Origin: Phoronis australis
Lineage: Eukaryota > Phoronida > Phoronidae
Reading direction: 5' to 3'
Length of the DNA stretch: 64,000 nucleotides
NCBI GenBank assembly: GCA_002633005.1
Contig: NMRA01000361.1
Span: 396,302-460,301 of the forward strand
This document shows positions 35,551 to 47,904 of this stretch, piece after piece. Within the stretch, counting starts at the first letter, position 1. Each line of letters begins with the position of its first letter. The notes under the pieces are model-generated. The model was not told where the DNA came from. It was given only the letters and a program-made list of their open reading frames with translations, and ran no database searches. Position numbers and translations under genes: made by a program.

Positions 35551-38500
35551 TTTAAAAATGAAAATAATGGACATAATTCAAAGAAACCATGGAACAACTT
35601 GTGGCGACATCTTTTGTCTAACGAAATAACCATGCTGATCAAGTGCGCCAGAGATTCGCTGAGTAGCTTGTTGGCAAACATGTAAGTTACGTAGAAATTT
35701 TCAAGATTTTCGGATGATTTTTGAACAAAAGTTTACCCTTGAATAGGCTAATTTTTGAAATAGCTAATAAATGAGATATCGCAAACACCTGAGACTGCAG
35801 TTAAGACGGACCTCAGACGTAAAAATGGTCTTTGCTACCTCCGAAATTGCCGATAGGGTTCAGATACTTGCTTTATCCGCTGCTCTCCAAAAATCTATTA
35901 GGAATTGTTTTTAAATTGTACTTTTCCACGAAAGGCTATCAAAAATAGGAGTTTGATGAAAAAATAAAACTCGCATAATATGAAAACGAAGAAATGATTT
36001 TAAAAATGTAAACTTTTTAAGATTGCATCTCAAACATTTGTATAAAACGGGATTTGGACATGCAATTGATGTTGTTGTTTTGCTATGAATGAATCTTTCA
36101 TTTTTGCAAAATTTCACTAAAGACACATGGCCCGTGACCCATGTGGATGTAGTTAAAAATCGAATCCTACAGGCTTTCTATTTTCAGAGAATACATACTT
36201 TCGCAGAGTTAGTTCTGTAGATACTTGGGTAAGTGCACATACTTGTCAATAAGTCCTACATAACATTAAAATACTACGTCCTACAACATTCTATCATCAC
36301 TCTATGGTGCACTCATTCTGTCTCATTTTCACCGTGACGTCATGAATCAAGTTATTTGTAACGTACTTAGACCACTACAAAAAGAAAGTTATTCGGGCGT
36401 GTCAACAAAGTTTTATTCCAAAGACTATTCCACTTTTTAAAGGATTAAACATGTCTGATCTTCATGACATTATTCAACAGTTGTTGTTTGAATTTCTTTT
36501 ACAATTGTTGTAACTAGTTATAGGCTAGCTTCATTTGTAACTTTCCTACTCTGACCAATAATCAAACAATTAAAAGATCATGAAGAAAACGATCGTGAAG
36601 CATACCTGCAATACATAGGCATTCCACACACTAACGCACACGCACAAGCACACACAAACACGCACACGCGCGTACGCATGCACGTACACACGCACACACA
36701 CGCGCGCGAGCACACACATTATCCTTACACTGAATTTAGTATTGTTTGGGAAACTCAGTCGGCTCGCGTTTCATAAACATCCTAAGTAACCGAAATATTT
36801 CGGTTTTGATATTTCAATTTGTTAAACCATGGTCAGTGACAAATAGAAAACGTAAAATAAGAAAACAGTTCGATCGAATACATTTATTGTCTTTAATCAC
36901 ATCACTAAAATCGGCAGCTTTGCACTCTCTAAAATGAATAATTTTGAAGTGAAAAAGTGCAGCTGTGTGTAAAAGTGTTAGCAAACGCTTTTACGCGGTG
37001 CACGTTTTTGTTTCATTAACAGACAGTGTAATGCACTTTAGAATGCCTGAGACAACCCATTTGTTCAATAATGACATAATTTACACGGAATTAAAATTAC
37101 ATTCGTAAACATTACAAGAACATAAGCAACTTTTAACGAGGATTTTTTATATTTGAAAGTACACCTATGAATGTGATGGAAAACGTTAATATAAAATGTA
37201 ACATGTATCTAAAGAGCTCACAGCTCAGAAAAAGCCCACTGCCTAGATTAAAACAAATTATGTCTTAGGATTAAGACAAAATTAAAATATGCTTTTTAGT
37301 TTTAAGTACTTCAGGTTGGTTCTCTTCCTTTTTTATTTTGTAATGCAATATTTTTGTTTGTCACAAAGATTCTCGGAAAATAGCCTCCAATGACGTAACA
37401 ATACATGTGATCAGGTCAGATCAATAACACGTTTCACCTACTTTCGAAGTAAAACATTTGAATTATGTTATGGTGAACGTTTTGTCAACAAGCTTGTGTA
37501 GCATATGGTAAAATTATAATACAACATTATTATGATACCACTGTCGCTATTTTTGTTTGATTTAGTTTAATGGCAGCTCCAAACTGATGATAATGAAGAT
37601 GTAATATTGTTTAGTTATCAATTAAATCAAAAGAAATGGTGGCGATATACAACCAATTTCCGATTTTACAACGATGGATGTTAGCTTATGAGATTTAATG
37701 CTGTCCTTTCTATGACAAGATTCATTTGTTTGTTTACACGGTGTCACGCCAGCAAAATTACAAAAGGGTTTTCAAAAGGACAGACAAGCACGCAGGCAGC
37801 GGACAGACAGTCAAACAGACAGACAGTCAGACAGACTCATCGCACACTACAACCAAATGGATTGTTGACAAAGGCGTCATGAAAGCACGAGGAAGCCCTT
37901 TACAAGAATGAGATGCTACACAGGCAGAACATTGAACTGAACAAGTCTAATATTGTTCGACATAAATTATTGCGCCTTAAAGGGACATCAATCGATTTTA
38001 CGACTGAGAAACACCACCATCAAAAATTTGGGGATTATTGTAGGATTATGTGATACTAGACTTCTTGAAATGATTAACTTTGATTAGACCTATAAAAAAA
38101 CAAAATCCACGTTGAGTGTATTTCGTGATTTTACTGCAAATTGCCAATATTCGACACCATTGTTTATCATGTCAACACTCTCAACTAAAATACTCTGCTG
38201 GTTTCCGCGTGGACCTTAGCTCTCAGGCAAAATTGCTGCTACTACAGAGATGTTACGCTCAATGATACGCCACTGCTATTTCTGAAAGTGTACTATTCGC
38301 GTCTAGAATATACCTTTAAGAGGCTGCAACGGAATACTCAAGAGGCTAAGACACATAATTCCCGCTGTCCGCTTCGATATCAAAGCAAATTTGCTTTATT
38401 TTTTTCTTTATCAAGGTTTTAAGAGGTCCCTGGGCTGTGGAAAAACAAACTCTGTGGTATTAGTTAAGTTAAACTATCTCGTCCACAGTGTCGATTTTGG

Positions 38501-39132
38501 CGCAAAAAATCCAACGTTTTTTTGCAGTCAGTAGCCTTGCGGGTAATTTGAATCTCTCAAAGTCTGAATACCATTGTAAACGAGTACTCAGTGTTATGCG
38601 CCCCTGTATGTATTGGGAGGTCTCTGGCTTATTTATAATTGGCAGTGTTTGCTTGATGTCACTAATACCATATGCGTTGCAATTTTAAGTGTACAGGTTT
38701 GGAAAACTTGAATGGAATTAAAAATCTGCCGGTCTCGCGGCGAGAAAAATCTAACAAAAATCACGTGCTCTCATTGAAAATACAGGACAGTACCTCACAA
38801 AATCTTGCTTTTCTGGCGTGTTACTAGTGTTGTATTGAACTCTACCCGGTTGTGTACCAATATCGCAATGCAGTTCTGGTGTATTCAGTAACAACGCACA
38901 CTTTGAATTCTAGACAGAAATCCGACCAGACTTGCTATACGTACCCTGTGTATCGTTTCTTTAATTGTGCAGACCTTGAAATTAGCTTTGTGTGCTTTCT
39001 AAACTATTAGTGTGCCTACGGTAAACAAAATACACTTCCCTTTCCAGAAAATCGCATCTGAATGACCGCATTACGTAAATAGATAATGAATATGCTTCCC
39101 CGTTCACCACCTGTTGTTTGTCATTTCTGCTC
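35551..39132. other. 5' flank of peptide gene 2 (block B)
   Basis: Nearly identical to 15671-19181, apart from an expanded CA/CG microsatellite at 36627-36717 and small indels. No gene called. Confidence 0.7.
36627..36717. repeat. expanded CA/CG/CATG alternating microsatellite
   Basis: About 90 bp of alternating purine-pyrimidine sequence (cacacgcgcgtacgcatgca and similar), roughly 25-30 bp longer than the block A copy. Confidence 0.85.
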
Positions 39133-39140
39133 TATATATA
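39133..39140 (+). promoter_or_regulatory. TATA box of peptide gene 2
   Basis: tatatata, in the same context as gene 1 (ctctatata...acgggttct), 99 bp before the start codon; a small insertion (catgta) in the leader accounts for the longer distance. Confidence 0.7.
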
Positions 39141-39231
39141 GACGGGTTCTCAAGCCAAATTCATCAGGAGTTACATGTACATCAAGCTTGGCACCCTACT
39201 AACAAGCACTACAAGAAGTTGAAAAATCAAG

Positions 39232-41249
39232 ATGAAGGTTTATCTGTAAGCATTACTTTTTATTTTCAACTGAATTTTAGAAAATTGTATTTTTAACTTT
39301 TGAAATAAAAGTTGAAAGAGATTTGTAGATGATACTTTCACTTATTATTTATGTTATTTATGATTTAAACTGGTTTTGAAGATATGCTTCATAAGCAAAG
39401 ACTTAAGTTATGGTCACCAAGTAAATATTTCCATTTCATTGAGCGTAGATTGTTGAAGAGAATAATATCTTTCAGAACCTATACAGGTGTTGTAATTAGT
39501 AAAATGCATATATCTCAAAATATCTTTTATTTCTGGCGCTGATTTAGACTCAACAAAATTTCCTTACTACGCTATCTATCATTTAGTACTGTATACCTGT
39601 TCACCGACAACTAATTTAATCAACGAGGGTACTTAAACATGCTAAAAAGTATTACTCTAACGTATATAATCGTACCGTTGTATATCAGCGCGTTGATATC
39701 AGGTATACACGTCATATGTTGGTCACATCGCGTGACCTATAGTTAAATGTGAAAGGAAGACTAACAATTCTTACTTAGAGTATATTATTGCATTACAAAT
39801 ATTCATTGGACGCTGTGTTTTTAATGACTCACAAATTTTTCATGGGACTCGGTGATTCAGTTGTCCAAAATGATCTTAAAACAATCCAGGAAAATTCTGT
39901 ACTCTACTCTATCTTCAAATGTATGTCTGTCTCAGACTATTTCCAGCAAAGGCCAATATGCGCTTATGAAACGGACGTGCTCATGTCCAACTTTTCAGAG
40001 CTTCGAAACCCTTGTGAAACTGTTTGCAGGACAAGATTTCGAGAAAAATAAAACAATCGTTATATGGAATAAAACAAAATCAGTTACATAGTACCAACAG
40101 CGGTTCACCGTTTAGGTCACTCAGTACGTTTTCAACATTACTTTTGCAGGGTTTTGGCTTTGGTTGGTTTGCTGGTGGTAGCCAATGTCTCGTCAGAAGA
40201 ATCGCATCGTGAGAAAAGGTATGTTGGCATTCGATATCATGATAAACTGTTTTTCTGCTTTTATGTTACACCACACAAAATTTGAGAACAATTCACCTAC
40301 TCACAATTTTGTTGCCATGTATACCGCGCAATTGCTTTAGGGCATTGCATTTTTAGTGAAATAGCGTTCTTCAAAATTTTTAACAAAATTAGTTTGTGCG
40401 TGTACATCAATTAAATACGAACATTTCGCACATTAAAGCCCCGTACATACTATTTTATGCTTAGTGACAATTTTTAGGAAATAGCCGTACGGCGTATTGG
40501 CGTTTTTTATAGGAATGAAAACGATTACATTTCATAGATTAATGCCCCGTACATAGTAGTTAATGCTTAGTGAATATTTTTAGGAAACAGTCGTACCGAT
40601 AATCATGTGGGCGTTTTTCTAGGTACAAAATCGATTACAATTGTCTATTAACTTTCCGAGAAAGCTTTCGAAACATATTAAGATGAAAACTGAGAATTGA
40701 GCTATCCTTCCTGGCTCTCAAGTGTAATGGCAAATCCATGCATTGAAGGATTATTTTTCATTTGTTACAAAGCAGGCAGAGTGCTTTCGGCGGAGTTGAC
40801 ACTTGTTTTGAAATGTAAAAATGTCCACTAATATACTGTAAAGCAAGATGAATTGAATATTTCCAGGACGACAATCTGCGCGAGTTATTAAACCTCCCAA
40901 TAGTGCCGCTGCCAGAGGATGGATTTCCTCAACATCATAGGATTGAGTTCTCGCTATTTCATATTTCAGGGGATGGGCAGGAATAACCAAGTCGGCGCTG
41001 AAATGGGTTGCTCGATCTTTGGGAAATCCTGCCTTCAGATCAAGAGTGGTCAAGCTTTTGAGACAGCAAGGCGGCAGTATGGCAGCAAATATGGTTGACG
41101 ACATGGGCAGGTTGCTGTACAATGTGGCTAATAAGTTGGACTACGTAGACACAGTGACGTGCGGCCTATTTCAAAGCGCAGCTGTTCAAATAGGTCTGCC
41201 GAGTTCTTTTGGACACGCCGTTTGTCAAGTCGTGCTGTTGTTGGTGTAA
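39232..41249 (+). CDS. secreted cationic peptide precursor, gene 2 of 3
   Basis: Exons 39232-39245, 40150-40218, 40970-41249. Same 363-nt spliced length and the same intron phases as gene 1. Signal peptide MKVYLVLALVGLLVV, propiece ending REKR, then a 92-residue mature chain beginning GWAGITKSALKWVARS. The cationic N-terminal 36 residues have seven Lys/Arg and no acid. Relative to gene 1 the second tryptophan has moved from position 8 to 12 of the mature chain (W8S, R12W). The two C-terminal cysteines and the GLPSSFGHAVC block are unchanged. AATAAA at 41286. Exons are far better conserved with gene 3 than the introns, which argues for a functional protein. Confidence 0.85.
40435..40635 (+). 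repeat. two-copy tandem duplication in intron 2 of gene 2
   Basis: ccgtacata(c/g)ta(t/g)tt and the following aggaaa(t/c)ag.cgtac segment occur twice, as in gene 1; gene 3 has a single copy. Confidence 0.7.
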
Positions 41250-41477
41250 GGTCTCACTGAGCCAAAGTTACCTTATTGCTTGAATAATAAAGAATGTCCT
41301 GGAGCTTGATTTTTTTCCGATGGATGCACCCCGGCAAAATCCCATTGCTTCAAAATTCTTTTTTCACTATAGAAACCGAAAGTCCATCGAGGAAGATTTC
41401 GCAATATTGTGCATTTTGCACTAAGGCATTACCAGGAAGGATCATGAGGGAAAATTTGACGATGTTTCCTATTTTTC

Positions 41478-42262
41478 TTTCCTTTATTTATTTGTACACA
41501 TAGCCATCGGCTCAAAGTACAACAAACAAACAAACAAACAAACAAACAAGATCATTGGAGTGCTATGCACTCTAGTCAGCAATACACAAGTTGTTCCGTT
41601 TTTTAGATGCGTAGTTCACATATATATTTCACAACTAAGGTCTCGGGAGTACATAACAGTCTATGAGATTTAAACAAAGAGGGAGTTGTCCAGAGGCTCT
41701 CCTTTAGAAACTTAGCTTCGGAAAAAGCGTCGCAAACTAACAAAAAGCGATATTCTTCTTCGATACAATTCCTCGTCTTTATATATCACATTTACGTGAC
41801 GACCAGTTTCTATTCGCAACCTGTGGTTTGCACATTGGAAAAGTGTAAAAATTTGCACTAACACTCTTGCAAGATCATCAATTTTAAATAGTTTTCATGT
41901 TCAAATAGAACCTTAAAGTTTTTGTAATAGTTTAACTTAGAAATGGAATCAACATCGGACTGCCATCTTTGAAAAGCCCAGTCCTTAACACGTTGCGAGA
42001 AAATATTTACAAGCGACTCTTGACACGCGATTCCTTGGTTTACCCAAACATCATAGAGACCATATATTGACAATACTTTGCGGACTGAGCTTACCCAATT
42101 ATACAAATGTCTACCATTTTCATCTAATCTATACGTTATGTTGTAAGCAGCCCTTGGATAATGTTCCTGTAGCACATTCAAAATTTTAAACCAGTATTTA
42201 ATACAGCTAACAAAGTATCTCGTAAACATTCACCCAATACTGCAAAGTTAGAGCAAGAACCG
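41478..42262 (-). mobile_element. 5'-truncated LINE (non-LTR retrotransposon) insertion
   Basis: A perfect 10-bp target duplication, cctatttttc, flanks it (41468-41477 and 42263-42272). Block A keeps the empty site (tttcctatttttcgaaaat, near 21477). The minus strand encodes WVSSVRKVLSIYGLYDVWVN and neighbouring residues, matching the region after the reverse transcriptase in LINE polyproteins where a Y.G...VW.NQG motif is common. An (aaac)n run occurs at 41520-41549. ORF 42229-41858 is a fragment of the element, not a host gene. Confidence 0.85.
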
Positions 42263-42272
42263 CCTATTTTTC

Positions 42273-44084
42273 GAAAATATTGATGCCATCATGACGATTA
42301 GATTAGTTTTCCATAAAATGGGCTCATTTTTTTGTATGACATATCTTAACGAAGTAGTTGTGATTAGAATTGAAAATGTTGATTCCAACGTACGCTATCG
42401 AAAATTCCCCACAGGCGCTCCCTGGTATAATGTTATGTATAGGTGGCGCTGAAGTCAAATATAATCTCAGACATGACCTATGATCGCCGCCATTTGGATA
42501 CGCGCAAGGGTTGTTAGGAATTGTTTGTGTTCGGAGGAGATTTCTCAACAACACTCCAGTAAGGGACAGCGTGTGGGTGATAATCAGAGCTACCTGAAAG
42601 AAAGTTTATTCAAATCGGGTTATAGGTTTTAACTATCATTTGCAGACTTAGTCGCGTGAAAAAAGTATACCAAGAAGATCATCCAAACCCATAACATTTT
42701 TTATCTCATTAGAAAGAATCTACTTCGCCACAATCCGAAAGTCGTTTCTTAATGGGTTTAACAAATTTTAGTGAAATGATCTCAGTTGATCTGATTATTC
42801 ATCTTGCAAACAATGTCAGCTCGTCTTTTTGTTTTTAAGTTATTTAGTTTTCCATTTAAACCAACACCTGCTTAATTTCCGAAAAAGGACGACACGTGCG
42901 AGTGTTTTTTTTTCTGAAAAACCGCTGATGGAAATAAGGGCTTTCTTTCGGAAGCAAGTTTCGCTTTGAATGGCATATTAACTGAACACCATAAGCAAGA
43001 CATTGGAACAATGTTGCGTTAACAGTTTAAACATGCAGTGTCACTCTATCAACACACAAAAAACAAAGGCAACGTGAACCGGAGTGGCATTTTTGAGCCA
43101 ACATATCATCCTCAAGCGCAAAAGTTACATTTTAGACTAAAAGTTCGAATTATTGGGTAAAAATGCACGATTCAGTTTGAAGTCTTACATAATGATCAAT
43201 TTTTTCTTAACAGTCACTAAGAACTTTATAAAATCCGTTTCATGCAAGTGTCACAATAAAAATGTTATGACACAATGCATATAAACTGGGTAACTGGTCC
43301 TGGGAACAATAACATTTCCTAAACCAGCTCAGTTGCTAAGTCGACCATTTCAGCATCTTCATGAATAGTTTCCCTTAAACAGGCAACAATGATATTACTC
43401 TGTAGCTGTTTTCGCCGGATTGACAGTCCTGCTTCAGTGAATATGTGGGTCAGCATTGCGTCACAGTATGCTTGTGACTGAAATTTTTGCTAACTAAAAG
43501 TAATTCTAAAATCGTAGCCATAAACAATGAGGTATTCTTAAACATTTAGAAAAGAAACCCACCAATCCAGGTGCTTTGAATCTGGAAGAGCTTGGATTGC
43601 CTCATTAATTTCTGTAGCAGTAAAATAGATATTCAGTTCATGCGCAATATTTCCTTCCACACATTCATCCTATGAGCTACTAAGTCTCTCTCAGTTGTTT
43701 ATGTCATTACCAAAGCTGAAATCTCTCCAATAGTATTTTGAAATATTCAAACCACCTTTCGAATGACATCGGAAGTTGAAATACTATTTTTACCCATAGT
43801 ACTTTTAATAACTTTCCAAAACGTTTTTGGGTTACCCTTGTTCTTAGTAAAGCATCAGTTCCCGGCCAGCTGCTCATAAAAACACAATATATTCCATATG
43901 TAACATAATTTTAAAAATAGTGCTCGATCCAGCAACGCTTTTGCTCAGACCTGCAAGAAACGCGTTTATTTATAAATAATTACCAGGAAATTATACTTTA
44001 ATAAATTGCTTCTCACGCCAGGTACACAATATTGGTAGACCACTCTGTTATCACCCTCCCTTTGTGATGTTAGACAAGTACCAT
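42273..44084. other. 3' flank of peptide gene 2
   Basis: Continues the unit sequence, homologous to about 21490-23320, with a CTCF-like motif at 42438-42450. No coding frame conserved with the other units. Confidence 0.6.
42438..42450 (+). promoter_or_regulatory. CTCF-like motif tataggtggcgct
   Basis: Identical to the motif 3' of genes 1 and 3, at equivalent positions in the unit. Confidence 0.35.
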
Positions 44085-44212
44085 ACGCTACTGCTCTCCC
44101 TCCTTCCTCCCAACCCGTCTCTCTCCTTCCTGCCCCCTCCCAACCCGTCTCTCTCCTTCCTGCCCCCTCTTTCCCTTCTGTTCCATTTCCTTTCCTTACC
44201 CTACCCCGAGGC
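44085..44212. repeat. expanded polypyrimidine tract with internal tandem duplication
   Basis: A unit of about 33 bp (cccaacccgtctctctcctt then cctgccccct) is repeated directly. The block A counterpart (23320-23400) has no such duplication. Confidence 0.85.
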
Positions 44213-44279
44213 TTTTGCGTGGTCACTTCTTTATAAAAACGGTATCATAACATTGTTCACGTTTCGTAACGAAACTTTA

Positions 44280-45640
44280 GGTTTTGATATTTGAACTTGT
44301 TAAATTGTGAATTGTGAAAAATAGAAAGTTTATAATAAGAAGACAATAATTAGGCCAAAGTTATAATTAATTGTCTTTTCTGATAGCACTAAAACCGGCA
44401 GCTTTACATCATGTTTAAACGAATTATTTTAAATTTAAAAACCTAGAAAATTTGTTTAGGCTATCTAGGAGTACAGTTTTGCAGAAAAGTGTTCTCAAAC
44501 GCGTGTTTGCTTCAGTGTAACCGTGTTTTAAATGCGCCTTTTAGAATGCCCGAGACAATCTATTATTTGATTAATAATGACACAATGAACATGAACTCTA
44601 CATTTCATTGATAGAATTACAACAAAATTAAGTGATTTATTGAAATACACACATATGGCCATGGGCCTTAAGTATAACATATACAAGACAGAACATTGTC
44701 AGGTGCTTTACAAACTGGATAATAAATTGGGACATTTAAGAGCATGATGGATGAATTTTGGAAGAAGGATATCCGGAGTTCTCATGAGAGATTCAAATTT
44801 AGACGTCGTGGGAGAATGACAGAAACGATCATTTAAAGTACTTAACCCGAAGGTCTTGGTACGCACTGCAAACTGACGCGAGATGGTACTCGTCCTCTAC
44901 ACATCCCGAATTACATAACACACACAACCTATTTTTATAGGAAATATTTGTGTGGCGACCTCTTTCCATTAGTAACGAATGATTTGAACATCGCAATCGA
45001 GTCAGAGACTGGATGAAAACACATGGGATACAAACTATTTCTAGATAATTTTCAAGACAATACATTGTTTTATACCTCACATAGTAAGGCAGTTTTGCGT
45101 TACATTTGACATCAGATTGCCGGCCTTGCAAATAACAGTCACTGACACACATTGAGAAAAAACTGTCAAGAAATACGCTTGGTTTACCACACCCTGATTA
45201 ACCCATACACCTGAAAAACCATACACAGACAGAAGTTTCCTTACAAAACGTGCCCAGTTATAAGAAGATCCTCCGATCAATGTACAACTTTCAACGCAGT
45301 GTTTTACAGGCAGTTGAAAACTGCACATCTAAATGGAGTGGAAAACGTTAAAATGAAATGAAACTTGTGTTTAAACCGCCCACAGCTCAGACCCCGCTTG
45401 CTATATTATCACAATTTGTGTTTCATGATTAAGACGTCCCAGCCACTTACGCTTTTTAGTTGTAAGAATCTCAAAATTACTTTTCTTCCTTCATAATATA
45501 TTGTAATTCAGTATCCCTGTTTCTCGGAAAAGAAGTTCCAATGGGGTCACCAAACATGTGTTATCAGGTCAGGCCAAGGCCATGTTATGATTTGTTTAAA
45601 CAATGATTTCAAAGTAAATCCTGATGTTTTAAAATTTTTA
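44280..45640 (+). repeat. start of a further array unit, without a peptide gene (block B)
   Basis: Counterpart of 23510-24385, split by the LINE at 44634-45330. Later parts (aagacgtcccagcc, ggggtcaccaaaca) match 23970-24120. Confidence 0.75.
44634..45330 (-). mobile_element. 5'-truncated LINE fragment, second copy
   Basis: Minus-strand frames 45328-45077 and 45152-44829, offset by a frameshift, read YNWARFVRKLLSVYGFSGVW and then LTRLRCSNHSLLMERGRH, NRLCVLCNSGCVEDEYHL. This is the C-terminal region of LINE reverse transcriptases (R.R..SH.L..E.GR ... C..C.....EDE.H). The 3' end resembles that of the LINE at 41478-42262 (ttattgaaatacacacata versus ttatttgtacacata). Confidence 0.8.
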
Positions 45641-45830
45641 AAGTTCATGTGGAGTCCAGATTAATTGCGATTAAGTCCAAATGTGCGCTACATCGTACTC
45701 CACAACACGAGAAAAATCTCTGGATGAACACACATGTTGTTATCACGTGACGTTTGTTTTGAAGGTCGTCTGCGTATGAGAGTGTGCGGATCGTCGACGA
45801 TAGACTTTTTTGTTACAAAAGGCGGAGGAT

Positions 45831-46724
45831 TATGCAAGAAAATGGCGTTTACTAGATTGTTTTTCATTTAAACAGTACACACCATGGATTTTTGCACATT
45901 TTGAATTACCGGTGGCCACAGACTAAATGTATGACGTAAAATTTAGCTAAACCCATGTTTATTTTGTGTAATTAGCTCAAAATTTTGATTTTTCTTTCAA
46001 TTTTGCCAATTTTCACATTTCCCGCCATGTGACGTCATGGGTTGAACACAAGAGATCAGTGACTAGCATTGAACAATGGCGGAGACCAGGGAATTTGAAA
46101 GTGACGACGATNGAAAGCGCCATCTTCCCGCGCCATCTTTAAATACTGATCGAAAACGAGGCACAATGATAAACCCTCATGAGTGATCATCAGCTGGCCA
46201 TGGTGTACAGTGCAGTGCCTGAACATACCAATTCCAGTAATACCTCGTCGGTATCCTTCCCAGGGATATACTTAGCCATTCGCCCAATCGCCAATGCGAG
46301 TAAAAATGGTGCTGGGCGAGTAGAAGTTGACTTGCCGGTCGCCCGGTGGCGAGCGAATTTCAGAGCGCAAAAGCACTATATATCGTTTCCCAGATAAATA
46401 TGAATAATTTTCCTCCTCCTTGTGCTGTTTTTATCATGAATTTCAGGTTCAGTTTGGTCATCGTGTCGATGCTCCGGCAGTAAAAAACATCGGCGCAGTG
46501 CGACCCTACCGATTTAGTACATGTCACCCGTTACGCGATTCGTCAAAAAAACAGTGTGTGGTCGTGCACAAAGAATTTGTGGACTAGTCCGACTGAAACG
46601 AAGAAAAGGGGAGAAAGGTGGAAGACCGGTCCATGTGCTCATAGCAAATGAAATACCATTATTTGGAACTGATTTCTTATTGTAATGTACAATGTCATTT
46701 TAGCCAAAATTATTTTTATAACAT
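45831..46724. other. intergenic, no gene called
   Basis: An ATG at 46077 opens a short frame (MAETREFESDDD) that includes an ambiguous base at 46112 and stops near 46186. It could be a coding exon start, but there is no supporting donor or family. The rest is unassigned. Confidence 0.35.
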
Positions 46725-47826
46725 TCGTCCTAATAAGCGCCCATGCCCATGCCCCTATAAGCGTCCCCACTCGTTTTCAGACTTCGCTAAAATAAGCTCC
46801 CAGTCCATGAATGTGTATATATCAGTGCGAAAAATGTTTTACCTCACAGTTCTAAAATTCTACAGTAAATGTATTCAATTTATCAATAATATCCGACAAT
46901 TCTGAAAAATCATTGTGCGCAGAATTTCTAGTAGACCACGAGCCTCGCCGCTATGTCGGTATTTAGCCGTGGCTGTACACTTCAAACCATTCCGCAGTGC
47001 TTCAAAAAGAACGCAAAAGATTTGCTGATCTTGCGAGGAAAGTGTCACTATATGATCTGGCCCTGATCAGAACAGACGCAGCGTACTCATGTCAACGGGA
47101 TTGGTATTGTATATTTCCCGTCCAGATCTTCTCCCACAACAGGAATCCAGATTGCTTTGTACACGAAAAATTATAAAAACCGCGAATCGAAACTTGGCCA
47201 AGAAGCGCGCGCTAGGGACCACATATAACACGTGGGCCTGCTCAATGCGATAAATATACTACATATACAGCTCATTGGGCCTGCTACTCAGGCAAATGAA
47301 CACTGATGACGCGCACGCGCTCGCTCACTCGGTGCACACCAGCTAACTCACTTCAACACAAACGTCACGTGACAACAACATATGTGTTCGTCCAGAGTTT
47401 TCTCGTTGCGGGGTGCGATCTAGCGCAGATTTTGACTTAATCTGCGGTTAATCCCGACTCCGAGTCCACAGGAACTTAAGAATCTTAGGAAAGGCTATTT
47501 GGGAGGATTTCAGGTAATTTGAGTCGAAACTATTTTTACTCAATAATTCAAGTTGTCCTATCGACGATCGCGAAGCAGCGACGCATCAGTCGGCAAGTTT
47601 TCGCCCTGGGATTTCAGCACATTAATTTTAAAAAGATCGTAATTTAACAAAAGAGTTTGATAGCAATGCACCACAGTTTTGTAGCTAGCCTGTCATAGGT
47701 TACACATACGTCACAGCGCGTAAATTTGATGAATCCTAGCTTCCGATTTCACCCGTTTCGGAGACCAGGTTTTAACTGCCGTAGGCTACAAAAAGAGTCC
47801 CCCTGGGCGCTTATTAGAGCGAATAC
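46725..47826. mobile_element. TIR-type DNA element, near-complete copy
   Basis: Left terminus attcgtcctaataagcgccc. The right terminus, on the minus strand, is attcgctctaataagcgccc. The interior near the right end (47300-47600) is the reverse complement of 24470-24900. No transposase seen. Length about 1.1 kb. The class is unknown. Confidence 0.75.
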
Positions 47827-47904
47827 GGTAGCCCTAATAGATGGTGACATCAGTGCACGAAACGATGATTTTTATTTAAATTAGCAGCAAGTTTGTGGTG
47901 ACTG

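Larger units (their letters stand above)
29846..45830 (+). repeat. segmental duplication, block B (interrupted)
   Basis: Direct-orientation copy of block A. After subtracting the hAT-like insertion (about 5.5 kb) and two LINE insertions (about 0.78 and 0.7 kb), about 9.0 kb remain, against 9.4 kb in A. It includes NDUFS6 exon 1, peptide gene 2, the next-unit start and a fragment of the TIR element (about 45640-45800). Confidence 0.88.

Noticed and set aside
41858-42229. 123-codon minus-strand ORF as a host gene
   Set aside because: It is part of the LINE bounded by the cctatttttc target duplication.
43966-44226. 86-codon minus-strand ORF rich in Gly, Arg and Glu with an internal repeat
   Set aside because: Translation of the polypyrimidine tract and its tandem duplication; not present in block A.
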